This document shows, one piece after another, positions 1-10,780 of a stretch of 64,000 nt of DNA. Numbering within the stretch: the first letter of the stretch is position 1; the number at the start of each line of letters is the position of its first letter. Origin of the DNA: Epiperipatus broadwayi (lineage: Eukaryota > Onychophora > Udeonychophora > Euonychophora > Peripatidae). The DNA is taken from the NCBI GenBank assembly GCA_028023455.1, contig JAQFVV010000056.1, positions 1,550,001-1,614,000 of the forward strand, in the 5' to 3' direction. The notes under the pieces were generated by a model. That model was not told the origin of the DNA. It saw nothing but the letters and a program-made list of their open reading frames with translations, and made no database searches. The translations under genes were made by a program, and so were the position numbers.

Positions 1-1947
1 GACAGTTTATAAGTAATTTAAAGTGATCAATTAAATCTTCATGCTCTCAGTTCCAAATGCTTCCGATTTGCCTATACATATAGTTTGAGTGAAAAAGATG
101 GAGCAGTCCATTCTATCTTTTAAAAAGACTTTATCTTGTGTTTGGAAAAGACAGTATTCATTATAATTAACATTCGATCTGTAAAGCATGTGCATGGAGT
201 AAACTACAGTTATTATTAATTATTAAATTAATCCATATTTTTAACCAAATACAACAAGTATGTGTAGACATAATGTAAAATTGATCATACCAACCTTATA
301 ATTTCGAAAAACTTATTAAGTATGAATTATATTACAATATATACCATAACCATATGAAATAAAACATATTAATTTTACAATTAATAGGATTTTTTCTTAC
401 CAGAACGAAAGTCTGATGTTGCATGTTTGCTTTGTTTTATGTAGTTAGAAAAAACTTGGAGATAAGTAAAAATAAGTGTTTACATTTCATTTCCTGACAT
501 TGTTATTGGATCTACACTTGATCATGTGAGGTCCTTACAGGCTCTTGAAATTGATACAAATCTATATCTATTTGCATCAAAGTAACTTTTACCATCAGCA
601 AATGAACATGGAAACATGTTTAAAGAAAATACAGATTTTATTATTTCAAGATACTAAGTTTGAAATAATTTTAATTATTAAGGAGAATTTTATTAGATTG
701 GTCAAAATACATACACTAGAAAGTAAAAAGAATAGTAACATAAATAAATAAAATTTGTTGATTATTTCAAATGTAAAAGAAATATTGATTTTTAAATAAG
801 ATAAATACTAACATTTTCACGATCGTATCATTAGAATGTTTGAGAAATTTAATAAATAAATCTCTCTCATTTAGATTTTTTATCCATCCACCAACATATT
901 GAATCCAAGTGGGATTGTAATAGATCCAGTGATGTGCCTCTCATCTTTTTCAATATTTTAACTTTGGCTTCAAGCCATGATCTTTTTCAATATTTTAACT
1001 TTGGCTTCAAGCCATGATCTTTCAATTGACTGGATATGATTGCCTGTCATCAGATTAACATAGTTTTGTTGGTGATTGGTGATGAAATAGAAACCCTCTA
1101 TCGCTGAGGTCTACATATCTGAGTGAATGACAGAGCTATTTGTGCATTCCCTTTCAATAATGGAAATCAAGGTAGCTTTATTTCTACATGGCATTGAAAT
1201 GTATTGACAATCAGAATTTTTTTTTTAATCCAAAAACCCAGGGTTCATCAATTTTGGCCCATGGTTCATTTTATTAATTGGGGTTGCTGTTTTATAATTA
1301 CTTGTTCATGAATTATCGCTGCTTAGCAGTTTTTCTTATTTTTTCAGCAGGCAAATAGCACTTCATCTATTTGAATAAGTTCTTGTTCTGTCCCTATCAA
1401 CTGTCCTCTCATTTCAACAGATACAGCTTGGGAATAGATTTCCCTATAAAAAAATTTTATATATATATTTTTTTTTTTTAGTCACGTAGTTTGATCAAGC
1501 ATAGTTGTACGAAATTTGCTCTGTAATTTTTGAATTATTGATGTAAATTGTGACTTTGTATATTTTAATCATGTGACTCAATAAAGCATAGTTGTATGAA
1601 ATTTGCACTTTAATTTTTTAATTATTGATGTAAATTGCAATTTTGTAACGAATGGTCATATCGTGAGATATCGATGTCATTTATCACTTTGATGTGTCAC
1701 CGGTGGTTTTGGGTAGTTTTTAGAATTCAAAATGGCCATGAGCACACTCTAAATCAGGGCCCTATTAATTACCATGCTTATAATAGATGGTATGTGTAAA
1801 CTGCTGCTATAGATATTCTAAGTATGCTGGGCAAGGATCATTTTCATTTTTTAATGTGTAATGATTAAGTATACTTCTTTAGGAATTGTTATTATTGCAT
1901 GCTATTATAAATTAATCTTATTAATGTTTTTCTTCTTTTTTTTACAG
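1..1947. other. Intronic / upstream non-coding DNA with two short duplications
   Basis: I see no coding potential here. Two local duplications stand out. One is a 37-bp unit repeated in tandem from 943 to about 1022 (contains TTTGGCTTCAAGCCATG). The other is a diverged direct repeat starting at 1497 and 1583, sharing AAGCATAGTTGTA and a following ATTATTGATGTAAATTG. The last ~30 bases before 1948 form a T-rich polypyrimidine tract ending in TTTACAG, the 3' splice site of the first supported exon. The splice site is seen directly; calling the rest intron is inference from that acceptor. Confidence 0.6.
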
Positions 1948-2048
1948 CTTTCGCCTTTAAAATGGATACTAGAATTCTTTCTAAGAATTTTCCATTATTA
2001 AAAGATGCATTAGCCAACATTAAAAATCTGATTGACTTCCATACACAG
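1948..2048 (+). CDS. EXD3: EXD3 / mut-7-like 3'-5' exonuclease, internal exon (Exo II motif)
   Basis: This is a 101-base exon bounded by TTTTTTTTACAG and CAG|GTAATA. It enters with two bases of a split codon and then reads FAFKMDTRILSKNFPLL and on to LIDFHTQ, ending on a complete codon. The FAFxxD...L pattern is the Exo II motif of DEDDy exonucleases, with the Asp in KMD as the expected metal ligand; the following FPxLKDALxxxKxLID is typical of EXD3 (mut-7 homolog) proteins. The family degrades RNA or DNA from the 3' end. The ATG at 1962 is internal and not a start. Exo I and the N-terminus must lie before position 1. The reading frame joins directly to the exon at 9082. Confidence 0.78.
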
Positions 2049-2739
2049 GTAATAAATTAATATTTATTTGGTTATTAAATAGATATTGGAATTGTACACG
2101 TGTGTCTATTGTGCAACATTCTATTTTTTTTATTGTTATTTTATATTGAAAAATATTTTTAATATTAATATAAAAGAAATGCAAAATGTATTATTTTTGG
2201 TAATCTTTGGAGACTACTAGTAGTTTCAGCTTATTAAATAAAATTTATCTGCAATGGTTTTGAAATTATTATTAGTTTTTTAAAAAAGATCTTTAATAAT
2301 TATTATACTATGATTTATTATTTTTAAATAAATGTCTTCAAGTAATATAAGTTGCTTCAGAGAATTTACTTGTTACAATTATTTCAGAGATGGCAACAGG
2401 CACGTATAGGTTTTTAAAAAATTTTTATCAAGAATTTTATTACTTATGCCATCCATATAGCTATACACACACAGTACAGATTTAATCAGATATGGGAAGC
2501 AAAACAATCTATTATATACCAATTAAGAGTTTGTATTATCAATTGCAGAATTAGGTAAGCCATGGTCTACTCTCCATTCCAAATTAATTAGTTCTTAAAT
2601 AGCTCTGCAGGTAAGCTGTGGGGCTAATTTCACATCTCTATTTCTCATTGTCCTTTGTATATGAAGGAAGGATTGCAGAGGATCAGTGTAACTAGATTAA
2701 AAAGCATTATATCTCATTAGCATGCAGCACTCCTCACAA

Positions 2740-3240
2740 CAGCAAAATATTCAATGGCAATGCCATATTTGACTATCAATTGCTGGTTGCTTCTTTTGAT
2801 ATATCAATTGAATCGAGCTCCTACAACCCTGTAGTACTGTGCAATGATTAAAAATTTGCGCTATAGTGTCATCTTCTCTATGACACAGTGTGCAGGCAGA
2901 ATCTATGGAAGTGAATCCCCTATGCACAGCAAGAAAATAGTTCATGTTGAGGGCATCCAAGTTGAATTTAACAAAGAAAATCAAAGAACCTGGGCTCCAG
3001 GTTCCATCTTCTAAATTTTTTAATAAGACAAAAGTTAGTGATATTGAGGGACGAGGGACTGGGGACAGAAACATCATTGATGAGTTGATAAGTGTCATGA
3101 TAGTTAATTTTGGCAGAATTTAATTGAATTGGAGGCACAATTATTTTTGAAATATCCATAAAAATCTCAGCTAACCAGTGTTTATTAGTAGTAGGAGGAG
3201 TGTCTATAGGGTTAATGGGATGAAATGGTGTTGCTTCTGG
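2740..3240 (-). pseudogene. LINE retrotransposon fossil, C-terminal region with zf-RVT knuckle
   Basis: On the - strand two overlapping frames give one protein-like stretch. The upstream part (about 3230 to 2970) reads HPINPIDTPPTTNKHWLAE and continues to RRWNLEPRFFDFLC. After a frameshift near 2990 it continues as FNLDALNMNYFLAVHRG and then CTLCHREDDTIAQIFNHC. The CxxC-E-H-x3-5-C spacing (C-TLC-HRED-DTIAQIF-NHC) is the zinc knuckle that follows the reverse transcriptase in several LINE clades (zf-RVT). No RT palm is visible, so this is a truncated, frameshifted 3' remnant inside the intron. The clade is not assigned. Confidence 0.65.
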
Positions 3241-5479
3241 AAAAAAGGAACTTTAATTTCTTTATTAAATTATAGGAATGTTGAAGACAAATTGCTCGAA
3301 GTGTAGTGAAAGGCCATTCCACTTGGAGTATCTCTGGATCTTTCTGAGACTGATGGTCATAGTTTCTACCCTTCCACAGTAAGCATGTACATAGGGAGTT
3401 GTTATTATTATTTTATATTAGCATAATTCTCTCTGATCTTAGAATATATAATGTAAAAACAATAAATATGTTCTGCTTTGAGTGATAAAAAAAATGTTCC
3501 ACAATAATACTGTCTTAAAGACTGAAATTGTCCTTGTATATACAATTAAGTAAGCTATTCTCTTATAACAATTGAAAAGATCATTGACTTTGTGGAATAA
3601 TAAGTATGATACTGATGAATATTTAAAAAATTATCATTACATTTTAGATTATATGTAAAAAGCAGATTTCAAAATTTATGAGCATTCCTTTCCCTCCATA
3701 TCCCAATTTTTTTGCATTGCAACTATCCATTATTATATAAAAGTTCTGGGCAACTGTTTGCATTTATTTCATTAACAACATGTGAGCATCTTGATCTTCA
3801 CACCCATATTGATATATATATAAATTGTAGCAATGTGTAGCTAGCTATAAGTATTGAATATAATATTAATAAATAACATCATTTTTATTTATTCTAAATA
3901 CTCAGTAGGTAAAGGGTTATATTTTATTCCAGTAGTTGTGTGAAAGAATGTCTTGGAACTTCTCACAAACAAATATTTTATGTGTATAAAGTAAAAGAAA
4001 GATTTTTTTAAACTAATGACAATTGATAATTGAAAAGAAAAAAAGGATGTAAAATAGATTCAAAACAAACATAAGTTATTAAAATTATTAACTACCTATC
4101 AACTTATCTAAATGTCATTTATGTAAATGTGGTTTGTTTTAAAATAAATTCACATTAGAATAAAAGTAATTTTTTTATCTGTTTTTCCTTTCTTGTTTCT
4201 TAGTTAATCATCATCATGTTTTCTTTCATGTATTTTTGAAAAACATGCTGTTGATAAAGTTTTGATGGAGGTAGTTAATTTGTTTGTTGAAAAATATTGT
4301 TGAGATAAGATTATGATAATAATAACCTAAAAAAGTATGTGATAGTGGTTTTAGTAATCAGAATAGATTTTGCTGGTAAAGAGAGTGAACTGAAGAGCTT
4401 TATCATGGAAGCTTTCATCAAATTGCATACCTCATGAATCCATATATAAAAATTGAGCAATGTTGTGAATATTTCTGTTAAAATTTAAAATTGTGATGGC
4501 TGCATAAGTTTACTCAGAATAACATGATAAAAGCTTTAGTAGTTCAACTCTTGGCTGGTATAGTTGTTCCATGGAGGCCGAGATAATATTATTTACTCTT
4601 TAAGTGAAAGGATGTCCTAGCATAAAGAAGAAATCCACCCTGGCTTATTTATCTGTGCTTCACTCTATAAAGAAGAAGAGAATACCTGTTGATGCCTTCC
4701 AAATACACAACCCAAAACTATGACTGATATACAGATTATTCACTTATCCAACCATTAGAAAAGTATCACAGATTATTTTTATGGAATAAAGCAAGTGCAA
4801 TTTATTCTGAAATTGTTTAGATTATTGCATGGATTAAATTGATCATCTTCAATTGAAGCAAAAAATATATAGGAGTAATCAGGGAATTAATTGAATGACT
4901 TTATTAATAAAAACAAGAAATAAATAACGAATCTTGAAGGATTATTATAGTCTAAATTTTCAAAATATCAGAAGAAAATACTGTATTGTTAGAGAATAGC
5001 CAGATATCACAGAACCATGTTTCACACTAAATGATGAAAATCGGGTTGAACAAATACCTAAAGCAGTACAGGAGTTTTCTGCTAAAACAATTATGTTAGT
5101 AAATTTGATGAATCATACAAAATCTGTACTGATAAAGTTAATATGAAATGGTAAATATATTACAATAAGATTCAAGAGGACATGAAAAGGTAAAATATAT
5201 TACAATAAGATTCGAGAGGATTAAGCTAGCTTATGGCAGGTTGCCGCCAGAATCAAAGTGCTAACATTAACTGTGTCATTAAAAATATGAATATATTGTG
5301 GTGAAGATCAATATGCAAATAAAGTACAGTATGTAAATTAGATATTTTATTTTTTTGACAATGGGATGCAGGAATCTCTTATATTAGTGGAATGAAGATC
5401 CCTAGCAATAGGTCTTGCTTCTTTATATTTTTCCTTTCCTAACATTTCTCTCTGTGCATATTTTTTTAACATTAAAGGG

Positions 5480-6660
5480 GGTGAAGATATGTCCCATAGC
5501 CTGTTCCTGATCAAAAAAAGATTGATTTATATTCATGATTTGTCTTCATCTTATTGTGCTGTTTTGTATGATTACATATTGTATGAAAAGTATATAATTT
5601 TCAGGATTTACATAAACTTAATGAAAAAAATGGATGACCAAATGATACAAGTTAGAGATGAAATTAAAGCTAATACAAGTTGGATGAAAGAAATTAAAGA
5701 TAGTCAAAACTAGCTGAGAGAAGAACTAAAAACCCAGATGGAAAATTTTAAAAAATAAATCAGAATATAATAAAGAGGATGCTGTGGCAAAAGAGAAAGC
5801 TAAAGAGGATGCAATGGTGGTCATGCAAGAAGTAGACACTAGGTCTAAGCTGGTCAAAAAAAGCAAATTGCAGATAAAAGCCAAAGTTTATTTGGTTAGT
5901 CAGTGATGAAATTTTGTTGTATAATTTAGAAGAAAATAGTGGCATAATAAATAATGATGAAGATAAAATATATAAGCAAGGCATGGACAATATTAATGTA
6001 GATTGTGATGCTGTAAATGAATATAGCATGAGTTATAATGCTTTAATTGATAAGAACGGTAGTAGTAATTTAATTAAAAACATCAATGAAGAAACCTGTG
6101 AGAAGAAAAATGATAATGATGAAGATTGAAATCAACATTTTGTGAGTAAAAATGTTAATCTACGTGATGTAAATTTTTTTCTAAATGTCAACAAAATGTA
6201 AAAGGTAATTCCCTTAGGAAGAGAATTCTGTTACCAGAAGGTTAACAATAATGACAAAGAATCATTTCAAAAAACCAAAGATAGAGGTGCTCAACATTGT
6301 AAAATCTATGAGTGGAGAAATAAAATTAGAATTAATATAAGAAGATTTAAAAAGACAAAACAATCGAATATTAATAGCCTAGATGAAAAGAAGTTAAATA
6401 TAAATATTTGTCATTAATGACTATATGAATGAAGACAAAAAATGCTGGAACAGAAAAAGAAAATAATAGATCCAGACAAGATAAAAAAGATCTATTCCAC
6501 AATGACAAAATGAGAGATTTTTTGATTAGCATAAATGACCCTTCTGCCAATGAATAAATACTTGGAAAGACAAAATGCAGATTTGGTAGTTCAAAATCCA
6601 CGAATCACACCCTAACTCTATCATTTTTGGTGCTTATATTTTTATGAATCCTGGGGGGAA
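5480..6660 (+). pseudogene. Degenerate coiled-coil ORF, possibly LINE ORF1-like
   Basis: A Lys/Glu-rich reading runs through several stops and frame changes. From 5624 it reads MKKMDDQMIQVRDEIKA, WMKEIKDSQN, stop, LREELKTQMENFKK, then in another frame KEDAVAKEKAKEDAMVVMQE. A second stretch (5914-6129) is acidic and Asn-rich, and further fragments follow (LGREFCYQK, KIYSTMTK, RQNADLVVQNPRIT). The heptad-like charge pattern suggests a coiled coil such as those in LINE ORF1 proteins, but no diagnostic domain (RRM, CCHC, esterase) is visible. It could also be an unrelated dead gene. Confidence 0.35.
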
Positions 6661-7965
6661 TAAATTACTTGTTGTCATTATTACTTGTTTCAAATCCTTA
6701 ATTTCCACCTGAGTTCCAGTGATTTATTCAAATTATTTTTAATTTAAAAATTAACTTGGTCTAAAAAAAAAATTATTTAAATATTATAACAGTCCCTTTT
6801 CCACATGGGAGAGGAGAATAACATCTTATGGTTGAACTTACAGTCTTTTTGTAGGATGCAGTGAGTAGTGTGATGAAGAGCCTGATTGATGATTGTGTCC
6901 ATCTCCATTGGCTAGCTCTAATGATTACACATTAAATCTGAATACAATTTATATCAGTTCACCCACTTACTACCCCTCTTTCAGGTTCCATTATGCCACA
7001 GATTTCAAACTCAGGAAGAAGTTGTTGATTCTTTAGGGGTGAATCTACATAAATAACAATATCCTCACTTCTATATAAGTGCAATGAAGTAATGACTTTC
7101 CAACCAACCTTGCTAAAATATTATGACATAAGGAAAAAGAGTATGTGTATGCATATAATTTAGATAATGTGTAATCATGCTGAAATAGAATGATTTAGAT
7201 AAATCACAGACTTCTCAAAGTTTCAAAGTAGTTTAACGCATTTTATTTTAACAAAGAAAAATTAAGAACTATTCAAAAAGGAATTTGAACAACAAGTTGG
7301 TGATTGGCTGTCATGCATCCCTAATATTTAATAAGATAATTGATGATTCAGACCATCCCCTTTTTACCCCTGTTAGGTATGCCTGACTAGCACTAAGTAT
7401 TTACAAATTTATTACAGTTTTAAAATAAGAATCTTAACAAGTTTATATTTAAACTCAAACAATAGTATAATGGGTGGTGTCCTTGCAGCTTGTTCCAACT
7501 GACAAAGTCCATCTTCTTTGGAAAAGAAACCCCCTGTATATTAATAATCTACTGTTGACAGAAAAGTACATGTCTTAAAGAAGGTTAGTCTTTTAAACCA
7601 AAGGAAAAAATAATAATAAACAAGCATTAGTTAATTAGTATAACAAGTTAACAAACAATTCTGCCCTGGGGTAAAGTAAAATCTTATCTCTCATATTAAG
7701 TTAGATGTCTGACAAACTTGTTTGGGAAGCAAAACCTAAATTTTATTTATTACAAAACAAAAATATTTGTTCATTCTAGAAGCTGTAATTCTCCTTTCAT
7801 TTCATGATTTGAAAAATAAAACAATCCAAGCTTTCCCATAGTTCATAGATAAAGTTTAAAGTTCAGATAGTTTACTAAATGATTTGAACAACATTTTGTC
7901 TTAAGAATGTCCTATAAAATGTTTTTAAACCTCACAGCAAAGTCTCTCTATCTTGTAAATTCATA

Positions 7966-8193
7966 TTATTTCTGGGATTCATACATTGGTAGGATGAGCA
8001 TTATCGGTTGGCTTTTGTATGGTGCTGCCCTCTCATAGCATCCATTCCATCCTCTGCGAGCTGATATAGTGAAACGAAGGTAGAAGTTCATTCTATAGAA
8101 TTTTGTCATCTCAATTAGGCATTCAATGGATGAATTAATGTTTACATCTTCTGGTAAGCATCTACGCAAGACCTCCAGGGTCAAGTTGTTTAG
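7966..8193 (-). CDS. Exon-like ORF on the minus strand, unassigned
   Basis: On the - strand, a T-rich run ending TTTTTCAG (8200-8194) precedes an open frame of 75 codons, LNNLTLEVLRRCLPEDVNIN and onward, ending YESQK and a stop at 7966. Codon and base composition are clearly less AT-rich than the surroundings. The LP-x-(x)VNI segment followed by a hydrophobic helix resembles the start of histone-fold proteins of the POLE3/Dr1 kind, but the second half (RRGWNGCYERAAPYKSQ) does not fit, so I do not assign it. It may be a terminal exon of a nested gene, an exonised repeat or chance. Confidence 0.3.
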   Translation of the reverse strand, partial: LNNLTLEVLRRCLPEDVNINSSIECLIEMTKFYRMNFYLRFTISARRGWNGCYERAAPYKSQPIMLILPMYESQK

Positions 8194-9081
8194 CTGAAAA
8201 ACATTGGAGTAGTTTTTAAATAACTTGAATATTCTTGCTTATAAATTACTTAACATTAGAAGTTTTAAAATGTGATTCTGCGATATGTATTTGACACAAA
8301 ATTACTTTTCTGATAAAATTCAAACTATGTGCTACTATTCCTTCATAGTTTTCACAATTGATAATATTTCTAGTCTTCTGAATGGTTGCTGTCTAATAGA
8401 AAACTCCCTTGGAAGCAGGTTTGTGATATTGTAAAAGTGTTTCTTGCTGTCTAAGGCTATATAAGCAAATAATTCCTTTGGCTTAGTCAACCATCTTTGC
8501 AGTTATTCTCATATTCGAATCTCAAAAAAAAAAACTTTTTGTATATATTTTTTATTTATTATCTTCATGAGGTTTTTATATATAGTGATTGTTGAGTTAT
8601 TTAATGTTTTCAATTAAGTAATTGAATCATAAATTTTTATCTTTTGAGGAATGGGTTGCTTGGATATGCTTGACCTAGATCATCTTCAAGTTCTAAAGTT
8701 CAAGTTTTGATTAGTTTCCATGGTTACTAAACAATAAGTTTACTTTTGTTTTATCTATGTATGTGGAATGTTTAATTGTTATGTCTAGTTAGGGAATTTT
8801 TTTATTTTTTTTAAAGTTAATGTTTTCTTATTGACATTACTAATATATGTGTAAGTTATTTTTTGTTTGTGTATTATGTTGACCTCAATGATTTATATGT
8901 TAGATTGTTTATTAGAGTGTATTGATTTGCAAATGAGCATTTACGTGAGTTGTAAGTGCCCCTTACAACATAAATTATAAATCTTCTATCTTAAGTTTAT
9001 TCCAGTTATTTGTTATTCTTATATGTGTGTTTTTTTAATTTATTATTATTAATTTTATATTTGTTCTCATTTCATTAACAG

Positions 9082-9268
9082 AATCAAGAAATATTGGATA
9101 ATAATATGATCCCATTGGAAGAAGATTATAAAGAAATGCTCAGAGTTGAAGAAGAGAAAGGATTGAGTGTTAGGGTGAACCACTTTCTTGGAAAACCTCT
9201 TAATAAATCAGAGCAGGTGTCAAACTGGGATAGAAGGCCTCTTAGACAATCTCAATTAGTTTATGCAG
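9082..9268 (+). CDS. EXD3: EXD3 / mut-7-like 3'-5' exonuclease, internal exon leading into Exo III
   Basis: This 187-base exon lies between TTCATTAACAG and GCAG|GTATGT. It starts in phase 0 (NQEILDNNMIPLEEDYKEML) and contains EKGLSVRVNHFLGKPLNKSE followed by QVSNWDRRPLRQSQLVYA. The GLSxxVxxxLGKPLxKxEQxSNWxRRPLxxxQLVYAA signature is the conserved block before Exo III (Yx3D) of EXD3 and related RNase D-like DEDDy enzymes. The Tyr at 9262-9264 is the expected catalytic Tyr of Yx3D. The exon ends one base into the next codon, so the paired Asp must come from the next exon, which I could not find in this window. Confidence 0.85.
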
Positions 9269-9329
9269 GTATGTATTTTTGTTGCCATTATTAATATAAA
9301 TAGTGTGAATTATAAAGATTTTTTTATAG

Positions 9330-9472
9330 ATTTATTTTTACTTAAATGTGCACGTTTGTGTATAGATATACACATAAAATTTAAATATTTCATGGATTTC
9401 TCCATTTGATTTTTTTTTTTTTTTACAGCAAAGAGAAAAATGAAACTTTGTATCTGCTATTTATATTTTATA
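9330..9472 (+). repeat. Intronic segment duplicated at 10636-10780 (copy A, with decoy splice acceptor)
   Basis: This stretch and 10636-10780 share the same layout: an AT-rich lead, TATGGATT- or CATGGATT-like sequence, a T-tract ending TTTACAG, then GCAAAnAGnAAnATGAAACTT. Each looks like a splice acceptor followed by about 15 open codons (for example KMKLCI). Neither downstream reading matches the Leu-Asp-Ala-Tyr expected after Exo III, so these are more likely duplicated decoy acceptors than real exons. Confidence 0.4.
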
Positions 9473-10285
9473 AATAAATTAAATAAAAAAAGTAAATGGT
9501 TAGTTATTTGTCAGGTCATGTGATATCCAGGAATTTAAACTGACAGTTTGAATTTAGATTCATAAACCTTAAGGTTTTTTGTCTGTTACTGGGTGGAAAA
9601 AATGGTTCTCTACATTATTCATTCATTTTCAGTGTATATATATAAGAAAATACATAAATTTATGTGTAGAATAGGTAAACTATACATTCTCCCTGCAAAA
9701 TAATTAAGACTATTGCGATATCTTAAATATTTAAAACTTAATATGAAAGTTCAAATGAAATATGACCATTAAGTTTTTATTATTTTTTTAATTACGAATC
9801 TCATTTCAACTAAAACATAAATATTAATCATTTTTATAATATGTAACCGTATATATTTGTGGTAACAACAAAATGTGTTTTAAATAAATAGTCTGAAATT
9901 TAGAAGTTATATTCAGATGATTTTTTAAATATTATTATGCATTCAACTGAACATTCAGTAGTGTAAATTCATAATGGCAGTGTGAATTAATCTGAGTTGT
10001 TTTTATAGGATGCAAATATTTGTAATAGTTAAAAATTCAACAGTAGATATGAAGATTGAAAGATGTAACAAATATTATATAATCATTTAGTTGTATCAAG
10101 TCTTAAATCATAGCTTATATAATAATTAATATCAGTTAATACTATGTGTTTTAGGTATGTGCTTGGCATACATAATTAAAAAGAATAAAATGGTAGATTT
10201 GTAAACCAGTAGGAATTACATCGTCTAACACATATATTAAAATTTATTTGAATAAGTTAACAAGTAAGAATTAGAATTAAAAGCA

Positions 10286-10393
10286 GTCAAGCGTTGTTAG
10301 CCGGAGGTCATCGCAGCCACCTTGCAAGCAAGTAGTTGGTTGCAGACAGTTGTGGGTTCGCCTCCTGGCTGATGCTATGATATATGAAAAAAA
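10286..10393 (+). mobile_element. tRNA-derived SINE, copy 1
   Basis: It is bracketed by a perfect 13-bp target-site duplication, AGAATTAAAAGCA, at 10273-10285 and 10394-10406. The body has a B-box-like GGGTTCGCCTCC and ends in the family tail GGCTGATGCTATGA followed by an A-run. The A-box side (GTTAGCCGGAGG) has diverged from other copies. Retroposed by a LINE in trans is the usual explanation for this structure. Confidence 0.8.
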
Positions 10394-10635
10394 AGAATTA
10401 AAAGCAAATAAATATTTACTTATATTTTTTGTCTTTGTCTGAACCTACTGTAGCACCTCTCTGAGGAGTGCCAAAGCACGAACTCATGGTCAGAGGTTTT
10501 GGGTGGGTTCCTGATAGAGATATTTAAAATGCTTGCTCTGGCTAAGCATTTATCACAAAGCTTGTTGAGGAATTGGCAATCCTCATTGATTATATCTTAC
10601 AAGCTTAAGAGAATTGGATCATGCGATCTATGACT

Positions 10636-10780
10636 CTTATTTTGACTATTTATTTTTATATGTTTATTTGTATTGATATATACAACAATTTATATAATTA
10701 TATGGATTGTTTTTTGCATTTACTTTTTTTACAGCAAATAGGAAGATGAAACTTTGTATTTATAATTTATATGTCTTTTA
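10636..10780 (+). repeat. Intronic segment duplicated from 9330-9472 (copy B)
   Basis: This is the second copy of the acceptor-like module. The T-tract ends at ACAG (10731-10734), followed by CAAATAGGAAGATGAAACTT. Its frame stays open for about 30 codons, slightly longer than copy A, but shows no EXD3 similarity. Confidence 0.4.

Larger units (their letters stand above)
2049..9081 (+). other. 7.0-kb intron between the two EXD3-like exons
   Basis: The intron starts GTAATAAATTAATATT and ends with TTTCATTAACAG. It holds unrelated material: a LINE fossil on the - strand (about 2740-3240), a diverged ~31-bp direct repeat at 5150-5180 and 5189-5220 (TATTACAATAAGATTC), a decayed coiled-coil ORF (5480-6660) and a small exon-like ORF on the - strand (7966-8193). 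In 3241-5149, 6661-7965 and 8194-9081 I see only AT-rich sequence with no recognisable gene. The intron call follows from the matching phase of the flanking exons. Confidence 0.75.

Noticed and set aside
1042-1060. Other CTGATGA matches (also near 45277, 57314 and 38890) as hammerhead cores
   Set aside because: None is followed by a closing stem II and a GAAA with stem III at the right spacing.
9429-9500. Candidate next EXD3 exon directly after the decoy acceptor
   Set aside because: The residues after the junction (AKRKMKLCI) do not match the Leu-Asp-Ala-Tyr required by motif III, and no donor follows.
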